DNA of 64,000 nt from Turritopsis dohrnii (lineage: Eukaryota; Cnidaria; Hydrozoa; Anthoathecata; Oceaniidae). The stretch lies in the NCBI GenBank assembly GCA_027922465.2, contig BQMF02000297.1, positions 248,001 to 312,000 on the forward strand. The letters are read 5' to 3'. The translations under genes were made by a program, and so were the position numbers. Numbering within the stretch: position 1 is the first letter of the stretch; the number at the start of each line of letters is the position of its first letter. Shown here one piece after another: positions 32,643 to 43,499 of the stretch. The notes under the pieces were generated by a model. That model made no database searches, had not been told where the DNA came from, and saw only the letters and a list, made by a program, of their open reading frames with translations.

Positions 32643-34021
32643 TTACAAATATTCTTTAAAGTACTGTGTGATAGAATCGCGGACTTTAGTGCCCTCAGAT
32701 GTGTTGTACGAGTAAATTTTATCAATGATAGGTATATTGCGTCGCTCTTCTGTCACAACTCGTTCCACTTCCTCTTGATGGATGTCGATTTTTCTTTGCT
32801 CACAAAAACTATGCAATACGAAGCACGCGTATATAACGATTGGGGTAAAATCAAGGTCTAAATCAATTGGTCGCATCAGTATCCGCCATCTTGTTTTCAA
32901 CCGTCCGAATGCACATTCGATTTGGTTTCGAGCAGAACGCAGCATTTGGTTGAACACAACTTCTTCATTCATATTACATGACTCGTACTCTATCATGCAA
33001 TGTGGCAAAAGGGGGTAGGCAGGGTCTCCAAGCAATATCTGGGGAACGCATTCTTCTCCTGGAATCAACTCTTTATAAAACAAATCGAACTTTTTATTTG
33101 TATAGTTATTTTGAACTTTGGAATTTGCAAAAACTCTGGCATCGTGCACACAACCCGGCTATTTTATGTCAACGTCAATAAAATGACCATTGTGATTGCA
33201 AATAGCTTGACAGTTAAGGGTGTATTTCATCTTGTAAGAAAAATAATCTTGGGCATTTTCCATGGGTCGTTTTATTGGGATAAGGGTGCCATCGATACAT
33301 CCGATTACTTGTGGAAAACCAAATCGTGCATTAAACCCATCTGCTGCTTTTGAAACATCCTCCTTTGTTACGGGGTATTTGATATATTCCGTGCCTAAGT
33401 TCTTGGCAAAGATCTCACATATTTCTTTCAATGTCACTGACAAAGTTGACTTTGAGCATCCAAATGCATTACTGGTCATGCGAAGGGACCCTTGATCCTT
33501 TAAAAAATATAAAGTCATAGCCACCCTTTTCTCCAGACTTATTACATCTTGTCGAACTCTGTTAGATCTTATCTTAGCGTATGGTCTCACCATATTCACC
33601 AACTCCATGAAATCTGCGCGAGACATACGCAAATTTGCTTTCCACTCTTCATCTGGTGCTTTTCCTGATTCCATATTTTGCCACCATTGATCTGTTCTAC
33701 CTGGTTTGATCCACACCGATCTTTTTCTCCGCATGTACCTTAAAATCAAAACACAGTTTCCAACGTTTCCCAACAACATTCTTACACAAAAATAAGTCAG
33801 GCATTCACAATAAATTTTTAGCTTAACCTTATTCGTCGATATCTAGCCAACGCTGTGTTTCTAGCTAAAACAGCTTCCTTTAAAAGTATACTTCTTTGCC
33901 TGTGTTGTTTTTCCAATTGCATCAAAACTAATACATGTAACTGCATAAGAAGGGATGCAATTGTTAAAATTGTTGATAAAGTTGCAGTTAAAAGTGCAAA
34001 TTTTCTCTGTTCGATAGCCAT
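32643..34021 (-). pseudogene. PIF/Harbinger transposase, two exons, one nonsense codon
   Basis: Exon 1 is 33,828-34,021 (MAIEQRKFALLTA) and exon 2 is 32,643-33,738. The join across a GT-AG intron gives RRIR-RYMRRKRSVWIKPGR. Exon 2 has the helical domain, an HTH-like SNAFGCSKSTLSVTLKE, and catalytic blocks QVIGCIDGTLIPI (D), QILLGDPAYPLLP (D) and RNQIECAFGRLKTRW (E). The only lesion seen is a TAG in DVDIK-stop-PGCVHDARVFA, probably from a tryptophan codon. All three catalytic residues are present. Confidence 0.88.
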
Positions 34022-34434
34022 CTTTCTACGCGTTTATTCTTTTATCAGTTCTTTTCAAAAAACAAAGTTCAATCAATCAATCAATCAGTCTATATTTCAT
34101 GCTAATACATACTCTATCAATAAATACAAAACATGTTAAATAAATATAATAGTTTCTTTTCTATATATTGATCTTCAGTGATCCTTTTCAAGTTGATTAG
34201 TCAGTATGCTTGCAAAGGAGACCATACAAGTCAGCTAAGCCGTTAAGGTATATGGTCACCTTATTGTCCAAATTAAAGTGGAGGTGCAAGTATTGGAAGT
34301 TAAAGTAAGTGGAAAAGTGTCAAATCAGTGTGGTATGGAAAATTTTGTGAGAAAAGAAATTTAGAAAAAAAAAGTGAAAAAAGGAAATATAGTTCAAAAT
34401 TGGAAAAAAGAATTTGGAAGAAATTGTGATACTT

Positions 34435-37400
34435 TTATTTTGAGTATTTGTCAAGGAGTATTTTTCTTGCTTCATTTCTAGATACACTAATAGTTAAGTC
34501 ATGAGGGTTTAGGTTGATTTTTTCAATAATTTCATTCCAAGATTTTGGAATGAGCGAGATGAGGCCATATGTGCCATAGGTTATTAAATTAGTATTAGGG
34601 ATTTTGTAGGCATGTGGATTGCCTAAATATTTAACTTCATCAGTTTTTGGAGTTTTAAAAGAAGTTTGCTTTAGATTTGCACAGGGATTGTTTCTAGTTT
34701 CGTGCTGGTGTTCGCGTGTTTTTTTAACGAAAAGATGATTTATGCCTCTTGGAGTTAATCCTTTATAGTGTCTAAGGACTAGTGAGAAGTTTTGTAACAG
34801 AACAAGTTCTGGTAATTTCAATATTTTGTTTTTATAGTAGAGTGGGTTTACTGGGTCTCTAAAACCTTTACTGCAGATAAAACGAAGCACTTTGTCTTGA
34901 GCACTATAGATTTTCTTTTTTACTTCAGTGTGAGGCTGACCCCAAATGAGGGCAGCATAATTTAGATGTGCTTGAAAAATAGCATAGTAGATGTTGAGCA
35001 AGACTTGGTGGGAAACTGAGTGACGAATTTTTGCCAGCATACCATTAGCCCTGTTTAACTTCGGTAGAATGTTGTTTACTTGTACCTGCCAACTAAGGTG
35101 TTTGTCTAGGTATATACCTAGATATTTTGTGGAACTTGAGATTGAGATTTTCTCTTTGTTTATTTTAAAATTGTAGTCAAATTGTGAAGTATTTTGCCTT
35201 GATCTGAATATTATAATTTCTGTTTTCTTTGCATTTAGGCTTATCTTATTAGCATGGAGCCATGAGTTGAGTATTTTGAGGTCTTCATTGATTTTTTTCT
35301 CTATATTAGATGGTTTTTTGTCAGAGTATAGTAAACAGGTGTCATCAGCAAAATGAAACACTTTGGAGTGGCTGATGGCATAGTTAAGATCATTAATGTA
35401 TAGGAGGAAAAGGAGAGGTCCTAAGACAGAGCCTTGGGGTACACCATGGATGGTGTCAGCCATTGTGGAGGAATGTTTCCTGACAGTCACATCTTGTTTT
35501 CTGTTAGATAGATAGGATTTCATTAGTTCATTTGTAGGGCCTCTTATTCCATAATGATTGAGCTTTTCTAGTAGGATAGAATGTTCAACAGTGTCAAAGG
35601 CTTTTTGTAGATCAACAAAGACTGAGGCAGCTATTTTTTGTCATCTAAAGCAGATTGAATGGAAGAAGTGAGTGTTAGTAAGACATCACTAGTATTGTGG
35701 TTATGTCGGAATCCAAATTGATAATCATAGATAAGTTTATTTTGTTCAATAAAATTATAGATTCTAGAGTGGATTGTTTTTTCAAAGATTTTGTTAATAT
35801 TTGAGAGTAAGGATATAGGCCTGTAATTTTCTATAAAGAGTTTGTTGTCTTTTTTGTAGACAGGTATGATGTTGCTTATTTTCAAGCAGTCTGGATATTC
35901 ACCAGTTTCGTAAATCATGTTTATTATTTTAGATAGGTATTTACTAATAGTAGGAGCTAGCAGCTTAATGATTCTAGTGGGTATACTGTTAGATCCAAGT
36001 GATTTATGCTCCTGTAGTTCATTGATTAGGTCCTCTATTTCTTTATCACTGGTTGGAAGAAGAATTAGAGAGGTTTTTGCTGGATTTTTTAGGTAGTCTA
36101 AGTCTGGTTAAGTAAGTTTCTTTTCTTTTTATAGTCTTTGAAGTTTTTTTCTCTGTGGCATTGTATTTTTGCTTTTATGAATTTTATGTAGCTTCTTTCC
36201 TTGTTTTGTATGGATTTTAAGAGACCATTAGTAATCCAAGGTTTTTTTTGAATGCTGTATTTTTTAATTCTGATTTTCTTCATAGGGGCATGCTTATCAA
36301 GAATAGAGTTTGTGGTTTTAATTAGCTTTTCAGTTGAAAAACGAGGGTTTTTTGCATCTAGATTTAAAATAGTAGTATTCCAGTCTTGTTGTAAGAAGTC
36401 ATTGGTAAATTCGAAGTCAGAAAAGTGTTTGAAGTTTCTTCTATATGTGTATTTTTGTTTTGTGTTCTGAAAGTTGGTTCCAAGAATGGCAAATTGAGGA
36501 AGGTGGTCAGATATTGGTGAGGATAAATTCCCAGCAACATTTTGTGTAAAGATTAGATTAGAGAACATGTTATCAATTAGTGTTTTAGAGAATGAAGTCA
36601 GTCTGGTAGGCTTGACTATGTGAGGTAACAAGGATTGGCCTTGGGATAGGCTAAGGAATTCATTTATGAGGTTATTTTCATGGAATTTTAGAAGATTAAT
36701 ATTAAAATCACCCATTAAAATAATTTCTTTATCTTCATTTGAGAGTTTTTCCATAAGGAGAGTGTAATGATCAATTAGAAATTCATTTAGGTTCATTTTT
36801 GGATGACGGTAAATACAGCCTACTATGATGTTTTTTCCTTTTCCGTTTTCTGCTTCTATGAAACATGATTCAAGCTCCTCAGCTTTGTAGATGTCAAGAT
36901 CATTTCTGTTAACGAAGTTGATATCTTCCGAAATATATATTCTGGTTCCACCTTTGCTAGATTCAGTAGGACAGTCAACGTGGTTATAACCGGGCAGGGT
37001 AGTGTTAGTAGTTTGGGTTTTGTCTTTTTGAATCTTAGTTTCAGATATCCCTAGGAAGTCAAATTTAATACTTGAGTTTGAGATTAAGGTTTCCAGGGCA
37101 TTAAAGTGGTAGGCTAGAGAGGCTATGTTAGTGTGAAAGACTGCAATATCAGGTTCTTTTTTCCTTCATTCACTTCTGCTAGAGTGTAGTAGTTAGGTTT
37201 GATTAGGTTTTTATTCAATGGCAATCTGTCAAGTTCCTTTTCAATCGGTTGTTTAAATTGATTTGGCAATTCATCTAGGGGGTTGTGGCCTTGTAAAGTT
37301 ATTTTCAGTACGTCACTAGAACAGTCCCTGAAAGGCAAATCCCTTGTAGTGCATTTATAACAAATCCATAATTTATCATCATCAATTAGGATGTTATATT

Positions 37401-37541
37401 CTTCGTTTGTGACACTGTCACATTTAATATGAACCCAAAAGTTATATTGATCACATTGAATGGCTTTTTGATTAGATTTGACACTTTTTCCACATACCCC
37501 ACATGGTATCGAACTTTTCGCATAAAAATATAGGGAGGCTT
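34435..37541 (-). pseudogene. LINE ORF2: PHD finger, AP endonuclease, reverse transcriptase
   Basis: N-terminus is a C4HC3 PHD-type finger: CGVCGK...IQCDQYNFWVHIKC...LWICYKC (37,380-37,510). The endonuclease follows with FDFLGISETKIQK, IILMGDFNINLL and SSPISDHLPQFAI. The reverse transcriptase has PDCLKISNIIPVYKK, NYRPISLLS, VFVDLQKAFDTV, GVPQGSVLGPLLFLLYINDL and VFHFADDTCLLY. The C-terminus includes AHLNYAALIWG. Frame breaks of one base fall in T6 runs at 37,157-37,162 and 35,634-35,639, with a further one near 36,100. The PHD finger would bind chromatin or aid protein contacts; its role in the element is inference. Confidence 0.85.
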
Positions 37542-37780
37542 AGCTGGATGGCAGATTCAAAATAGCAACAAGAGACTTAACACGTACACATAGGTGGCAC
37601 AATATCATTGTGACTGAAACTGACTTAGAAAAAAAAATTATTGGCACAAGAAAAGTATTAAGCTGGACAATTTTAACAAGGATTACAAAGGCTGTTTTGC
37701 AGATCGACATAGAAAGGTCTCAATCAGTCAGTATAAACAAACACTCAAACTACATCGCTTAGTGAATGGAACATAATTAC

Positions 37781-38487
37781 CTAGAATTCTTCATAGAGTT
37801 TGTATTTCTCATCATTATTATCAAGTTTGACCATAAGTTTTGCAGGATATTTAACATACCCTTTCTTGATTTCGCCATTATCAATTAGTTCCCTCCTTTT
37901 GAGAAAAGTTTTATTACGTCTCATTTGAGTACCATTGGAAAACAACTGTGTAACAACAATATGCTGTCGTCTTTCTTGAGGATTGTCAATATTCATGCTT
38001 GTGAATGTTTTTTGTACTAATTCAGCATCCTCCCAAAATTTCAGAGCAACATAAATATGTCTGTTCTTGTATTTGCTCGGATCACCATTACGATGGGCCC
38101 TTTCAATCATATATTGAGCATCTTCAACATTAACTTTAATGGCGTAAGCAATAACTTTCGCAAGTTTGGTGGTTGTGGCTTTCCAGTTCTCACTCTTGTC
38201 TTCTGGAATACCCTTAAAAACTAGGTGGTTCCGCATGTTTCTATCGGTTTGCTCATCATGCGCATGATCAAGAACAGTAACATTGTTTTCTAGTGTTTTT
38301 AAACGCTGTTCCAACTGTTCTAAAGCGCCATTTTGTTCCTTTTCTTCAACAATCGTAACACGTTTTTTCAGCTCGCAGATTTCAGTGTCTAAATGTTTAA
38401 CTTCTTTATTAAAGTTCTCAGTAACTTCATTTATGATCTTCTGACTTTGTTCGTCCAACATTTTTTCAAGAATTTCAACTGTAATGC
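37781..38487 (-). pseudogene. LINE ORF1: coiled coil plus RRM-like nucleic-acid chaperone
   Basis: The body starts TVEILEKMLDEQSQKIINE and forms a long coiled coil with heptads to about residue 95. This is followed by RNHLVFKGIPED, DAQYMIERAHRNG and HIYVALKFWEDAELV (RRM-like fold of LINE ORF1p) and a basic C-terminus. The frame has no internal stop. Its upstream 30 codons (arginine-rich) are translated Harbinger terminal repeat and not native. The native ATG probably lay in the target site, now split between 38,487 and 41,732. Confidence 0.8.
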
Positions 38488-38722
38488 CTGGTTCACATCT
38501 ACGACGCAGACGCAAGCATAGACGCAAGCACATGCGCAGATGCAAGAGGTAGTGTGCACTAGGTCGACGCAGCGACGCAGACGCAGACGCAAGGATCAAA
38601 AAATTTTGATCCTTGCGTTTGCGTTGATTTCTTTTGTTAAAACTTTTGACAACAATGAAAACATGCTCAAAATGCGATATTTTCTATTTGAAAACGATTT
38701 TTAAAATTTTTTTTGTCAGTTT

Positions 38723-39894
38723 GTGAGAGTTGAATGGTGTGAGAAAATAGACTACTGTAGAAAAAATAATAACAGAAAAATGGAAGAAAAATTAAGTGAA
38801 GCTGTAAGAAAGTATCCAGTACTTTATGATAAAGCATCGAGTCACTTCAAGGATAAAAGAAAAAAGCAGCTTGCATGGGATGATGTTGCACGAGAGACAG
38901 GATTGCCACGTAAGTTCCATTTTATAGCGTCAAAACGACTTTATAAAATTTATTCATCTGATGACGGCTTTCGTGGTTGGAATAGGTGGAATGGTTTTAT
39001 GTTTATATGCAATGTATATATTGCTCTGACATTAAACCATTTTTATTTTTTATTTTTAGGTGATAAGGTGGAATCCCTGTTCCGAAACCTGAGAAATAAG
39101 TATGGAAGGGAAAAGAAAAGGCTTGCTTCTCTGAAAAGAAGTGGTTCAGGTCTAAAAGTTATCGCGAACCAAACGAAAAACTATGAATTCATGTCCTGGT
39201 TAGCTCCTTACGTCCAAAATCGCCAAACGGTAACAAACCTTTGCGGGGACACCGACGAGGAAGAAGAAGTTGAAGGAACGCAAGAAGAGGACGAAGATTA
39301 TGATGACAAATCCCCACATAGTGTAGCAAGCAATGACAACTCCATTCAATTCCTGCTCCTTCGGGTTCTCAAGTGACTGGAAGACAAAAGCACACTGGGA
39401 GGAGGAACAAGGCAAAATTTACGGACGAGAAGGATAGACTCGAGATAGAAGAACAGGAGATTGCAGAGCTTATTAAGAAAAAATCCTCAGAAAAAAAGAC
39501 AGAGGACGACCTGTATGGAGAACTCCTTGCAAAGAAACTAAGCACATTTCCGAAGGAATTGAGCATCCAGGCAAAGCATGAAATAGACAACATCATGTTT
39601 AAATACTCGATGCAGCTTATTAAGCAACAGCAGCAGTTTCAACAGTTGCAACAATTTCGATAAGACCCTAACCAGCAAATTAACAACTCCACAGAGCTTC
39701 CTACCTTGGAATCGTTTTTTTCAATATCACAGACAACAATCCCTGCACCCCAACAACACTTTCAAATCGCAAACACACCGGCAAGCCCTGAGTATCATTA
39801 CAGTCAACGGATTCATGTGTCTGAACTGGATTCTCAGCAAACTCAGGGCTATACAGCAGCAACATCTTTCAGGAATTTTTTACAGACAAAGTAA
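38723..39894 (+). pseudogene. Harbinger accessory protein with MADF domain
   Basis: Two exons flank an intron at 38,910-39,059 (gtaagt...tttttag). The spliced MADF domain reads KLSEAVRKYPVLYDKASSHF, KQLAWDDVARETGLPR-DKVE, LFRNLRNKYGREKKRL and FMSWLAPYV. An acidic stretch (EEEEVEGTQEEDEDYDD) follows. A shift near 39,340 leads to GRRNKAKFTDEKDRLEIEEQ and a conserved C-terminal helix region. In-frame TAA at 39,661 cuts off a final 77-codon segment that stays open to 39,894. It probably binds element DNA and guides the transposase. Confidence 0.75.
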
Positions 39895-39994
39895 AAAAGT
39901 ACATAGGACAATGGATAACGCTAGCATTAAAAGTTTACTTTTCGTATTGTGAATAGTTCTTATACAATGATATCATGTTAGAAAGAAAAAACTA

Positions 39995-41108
39995 TCACTG
40001 AATTATGTTGCCTCGACTTCTTACGTGATCCCATCGCCAAGGTAAAGCTCCTTCCATGCTATTTACGTAGTTTTTCATTTCGTTTCGAACGTCTGTCGCT
40101 AACGCTGTTGGGCATGAACCTCTAACTCCTCCAATTCTCCTCAACATACCATCATTGAACTGAACCATTCCTCTCCATTCGCCTTCCTTGATGTTGCCTG
40201 TATTGTCGAAGCTGTCAATGAATCCTGTTGGGCAATAAGCGGCGCTGTTTGTTTGTCTCAAAAAGTTATGAAGGCAAATAGTAGCTTTAACAATTTTAAT
40301 GACAGTATCTGGACTGCTTTGTATAGGCTGCAAAAAGATTCTCCAGCGGGCGGCTAATATACCAAACGCGTTTTCAATTACCAAGCGTGCACGTGATAAT
40401 CGATAATTGAAGATGACTTCTTCTTCTGGAATATTTTTACCTGGATAAGGACGTAACAACCAAGGTTGAAGGGGAAATGCTTCATAACTAACAAGATAAT
40501 AAGGTATATTGTTTTGCGAATGGCTGCTAGCAATGGGTTCAGAATCTGGTAGTTTCATCTTTCCTTTAAAAAACGTGTCTCCCATTTTTGAATTTCGGAA
40601 AACACCACTGTCATTGTTTGAACCATAACTTCCAATATCAACAAGGGTAAACACGTAGTGACTGTCGCTTATAGCCATCAAGACCAAGCTGAAGTAGCCT
40701 TTGTAATTGAAATACAAAGATCCGGAGTTTAAGGGTGACTTTATTGCAATGTGCTTACCATCGATGGTACCAATGCAATGTGGAAGGTTCCATATTTTCT
40801 CAAAATCTTCAGAAATTTTCCTCCAATGCTCCTCTTTGTAAGGGGCACGACAATATCGGTCACTCAACACTTCCCAGATCGCCTGACATGTCTCCTGGAT
40901 TATGCATGAAACTGTTGAGCGCCCAAGACGGTAGGAAAACGAAATTGATTGCTGGCTATTACCATATGCAAGGTAGTGGATTGTTAAAGCAAGCCTTTCA
41001 CAAGAAGAAATAGCTTTCCTAAAGCGTGTGTTCTTCTTTTCAATTGATGGTCCAACAACGTTCAAAATATATTGAAATGATTCTGGAGACATTCGCATGT
41101 ATCTAAAA

Positions 41109-41147
<39 letters not shown>

Positions 41148-41576
41148 TAAGGACAGCGAATGAACGCTACTAAAGCTCTTTTACACCTCAAATACAGTAG
41201 ACTCTCTCTCTAACTTGAACCTCGTAGGGAAAAACCAAATCGTTCAAATTATGGACAGTTCGAGTTACAAAGAGCGTTATTGCTAGGTTTTAGCTTGAAG
41301 GGGCTCTCTGATTCAATTCAAGTTATGGATCAAGGAATTACAGAGATTCCACTCTATATAATAATAACCACATGTTTACCTGAAATAACATTGCCTATCT
41401 CCCATTTCCATTTCTCTCACTAAAGTATGATAGAGTCCAAACGTTTCGCGATGTTTGAAAATCTTGCGAACCCATAGATTTCTTCTTACAGTCTTTTTCC
41501 CTTTTTCTTGAATTGCTCGTTTTTTTCTCCTTGTTTTGACCATTAAATAATAAAGTAAGAGCATGTTCTCATCCAT
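39995..41576 (-). CDS. PIF/Harbinger transposase, open frame but missing a catalytic aspartate
   Basis: Exon 1 is 41,380-41,576, beginning MDENMLLLYY and rich in Arg/Lys. Exon 2 is 39,995-41,102; the splice gives QCYFR-YMRMSPESFQY. The intron holds a (TA)n run. Exon 2 has an HTH-like SYRLGRSTVSCIIQE, the first aspartate in HCIGTIDGKHIAI, the block LVDIGSYGSNNDSGVF, and the glutamate in ARLVIENAFGILAARWRIF. At the second aspartate the family norm is GDEAFPL, but here it is SYEAFPL, so Asp is Tyr. The frame is full length without stops. It is probably inactive as a nuclease, unless the base is a sequencing error. Confidence 0.88.
41103..41160. repeat. (TA)n microsatellite
   Basis: About 40 bases of TA repeats in the Harbinger transposase intron; its translation as Ile-Tyr repeats is an artefact. 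Confidence 0.9.
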
Positions 41577-41790
41577 CACACACAACAGCAAAAAGAGAGA
41601 AAAGTCTTGCGTCGCACTATTATATGTGAACAGCTTGCGTTTGTGCTTGCGTCGATGTCATATTTTTGACTAGTGCGCAAGCGTGCGTCGCTTGCGTTTG
41701 CGTTTGCGTCGCAGATGTGAACCAGGCATCATCAATCACTGAGTGAAAGGAGAGATAATTAAAGATTTAAAACCACAAAATTGTTTTTTA

Positions 41791-42102
41791 TACTTATTTA
41801 TTTATTTATTTATTTACGAATGTTTACCCAGGATAGCCTCTTCAGTTCCTTAAGGTACTGTTATCAATGAGGGTCCTGCGAAGGAGGTCCTAGAGCATTT
41901 ATAGCCCCCATTTGGGCTACGGACGCTGTAATGACAGGAACCGCTCAACTAGACAACCTTAGACATCATTCCTACTCTCTTGCTGAGTGCTAAGCAGAGA
42001 GGATTGATTCACACTGTTATAGTCGCTGGGATGACTCGGTCAGGGATTGAACCCGCGACCTGAACAGGAAGCGAACACTCTACCACAAGGCTACCAGTCG
42101 GT
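41791..42102 (-). repeat. tRNA-derived SINE
   Basis: On the minus strand a tRNA-like head has an A-box (TGGTAGCCTTGTGG) and a perfect B-box (GGTTCAATCCC at 42,043-42,053). An unrelated body of about 200 bp follows, including GGACCTCCTTCGCAGGACCC, and the end is an (AAAT)n tail (41,791-41,816). This head-body-tail structure is that of a pol III SINE copied by a LINE. Whether the body holds a known conserved SINE domain needs alignment. Confidence 0.8.
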
Positions 42103-43499
42103 AACTTACATTGCGTCCATCTTGTTTTGGCATGAATTGGCGAAGAGGCTTTAGATAATGACTTTCAGACTCAAGGCCTGAAAGGGCGTTACACCAGTAT
42201 TAGATCAGGCGGAGATTTTATGAAATGAAATCACGGATTATTATAATAAGACTAGCCGCCCAGGCGGCGGCACTCCCCACCCATGATCAGTATGTGTCCA
42301 GTTCACGAAAAGTAAAAGTAGTAAAGTAAAAGTAGTTTAAGATTGTTTTCTGGAAAGAACCAAATCAACATTCTACAAAAAATTAAATTAAGGAATTGGC
42401 TCCAAAAACTGATCAAAAATGTATGTGATGGTTATAACCCGGGAAAAAACTTTTTCTACCGGTTTTAATTTCGAAAATGCTGGCTATATGGTGGAGCAAA
42501 AAATGTCATAGAATGCTCAGCAGAAACATAAATTCACATGAAAAAGTGTTGACAATACTACACCAAAAAAGTAAAACCAAATAAAGGTTATCTTTAATCA
42601 CTTTTGCAAAAGTGTATATCCACTTCGTTAACAGTCCTCAATGCGTTTTGATGGTTTAATCCATGTATTCTTGGAAATAACAATTCCCGGTGAATAGCGA
42701 GTACATTGCATCTTTGAACGTAGTTTGAATTATTGGATCTTCTGGAAAATGAATTTTTAGGGATTCATGACATGATAGCATTCGTAAGAGAAGCCAAAGA
42801 ATCCAAAAGAATCTAAACAAAATTATAAAGGTAAGATGGAATTTAAAACCGAAATGTGCAGCCGACAATATCTCAAAACAAACTAAATTTCCATTCACAA
42901 TTTCCTAGACAATGCTTCCTAGACTATAGCAGATACGGCTATCCATACAATACTGCCAATAATGTTTTCTTTCTGTGAACTAACAACACCAAGTTGACTT
43001 CAATCGCAATATAATAATACAATACTGTAACTCTAAATAATCTGAATAAATATAAGTTAAAGATAATGAACGATTTTCCCTAAATCTATTTCATTCAAAT
43101 CATTTCTCATTAAACATAATTTGATAAGTTGATAAAACTGTGTGTTGTCTTGTTTTCAATGAAACAAAATTAAAGAATGAAATTCGAGCAACTTTGTTCA
43201 GCACTCACTCATTGATACACGAAAATGAACTAATGATAAGCAAATAGTCTGCAATGCGAGGACACATAAGAAATCAATTAACAACTATATATTCTCTATT
43301 TATAATTATTCAATATTTATAACAATAAACAGTTTGTATGAAATTACCATACAATTAATGAACTTTAATTTGTCATTACCATTTAAGTTTAGTTTTGCCC
43401 AATAACAAAGAGACTTAACATTTCATTGTTTGGTAGTTTCGTACCACCTTCAGTTTTCAACGCATCTAAGTGACTATGATTATTTTTAGGTGTAAAGCT
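42103..43499. other. Noncoding, with a Helitron family-2 3' end at 42,252
   Basis: On the minus strand a hairpin GCCGCCTGGGCGGC runs into CTAG and T at about 42,252-42,270, the 3' end of a minus-oriented Helitron whose body should extend to higher coordinates. Its 5' end was not found. The rest is AT-rich and without coding motifs, and contains the 3' flank of the micro-exon gene. Confidence 0.45.

Larger units (their letters stand above)
34067..38487 (-). mobile_element. CR1/L2-like non-LTR retrotransposon (LINE)
   Basis: The minus strand holds ORF1, a PHD-finger/AP-endonuclease/reverse transcriptase ORF2 and a 3' end of TGAT/GATT units (34,067-34,090), as in CR1/L2-type elements. ORF1 is cut at its start by the Harbinger element at 38,488. 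The matching 5' flank resumes at about 41,733, where 'gattgATG' joins to the ORF1 body. Several one-base shifts disable ORF2. Confidence 0.85.
38488..41731. mobile_element. PIF/Harbinger element with terminal inverted repeats and two genes
   Basis: The left end TGCCTGGTTCACATCTACGA and the complement of the right end, TGCCTGGTTCACATCTGCGA, match but for one base. Both continue into GACGCA(G/A)ACGCAAG-rich subterminal repeats. Flanking triplets are TAA and TCA, close to the TNA target of this superfamily but not identical. Inside lie a plus-strand MADF/Myb accessory gene and a minus-strand transposase, the usual convergent layout. Confidence 0.85.

Noticed and set aside
38500..38599. Arginine-rich N-terminus of LINE ORF1
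   Set aside because: It is translated Harbinger terminal repeat DNA, inserted at the ORF1 start.
41103..41191. N-terminus IYIYIYIYIY of the Harbinger transposase
   Set aside because: It is a translated (TA)n run inside an intron; the true N-terminus is the exon at 41,380-41,576.
42030..42102. Intact tRNA gene on the minus strand
   Set aside because: A- and B-boxes are good, but the sequence continues into a SINE body with an AAAT tail and the acceptor stem does not close.
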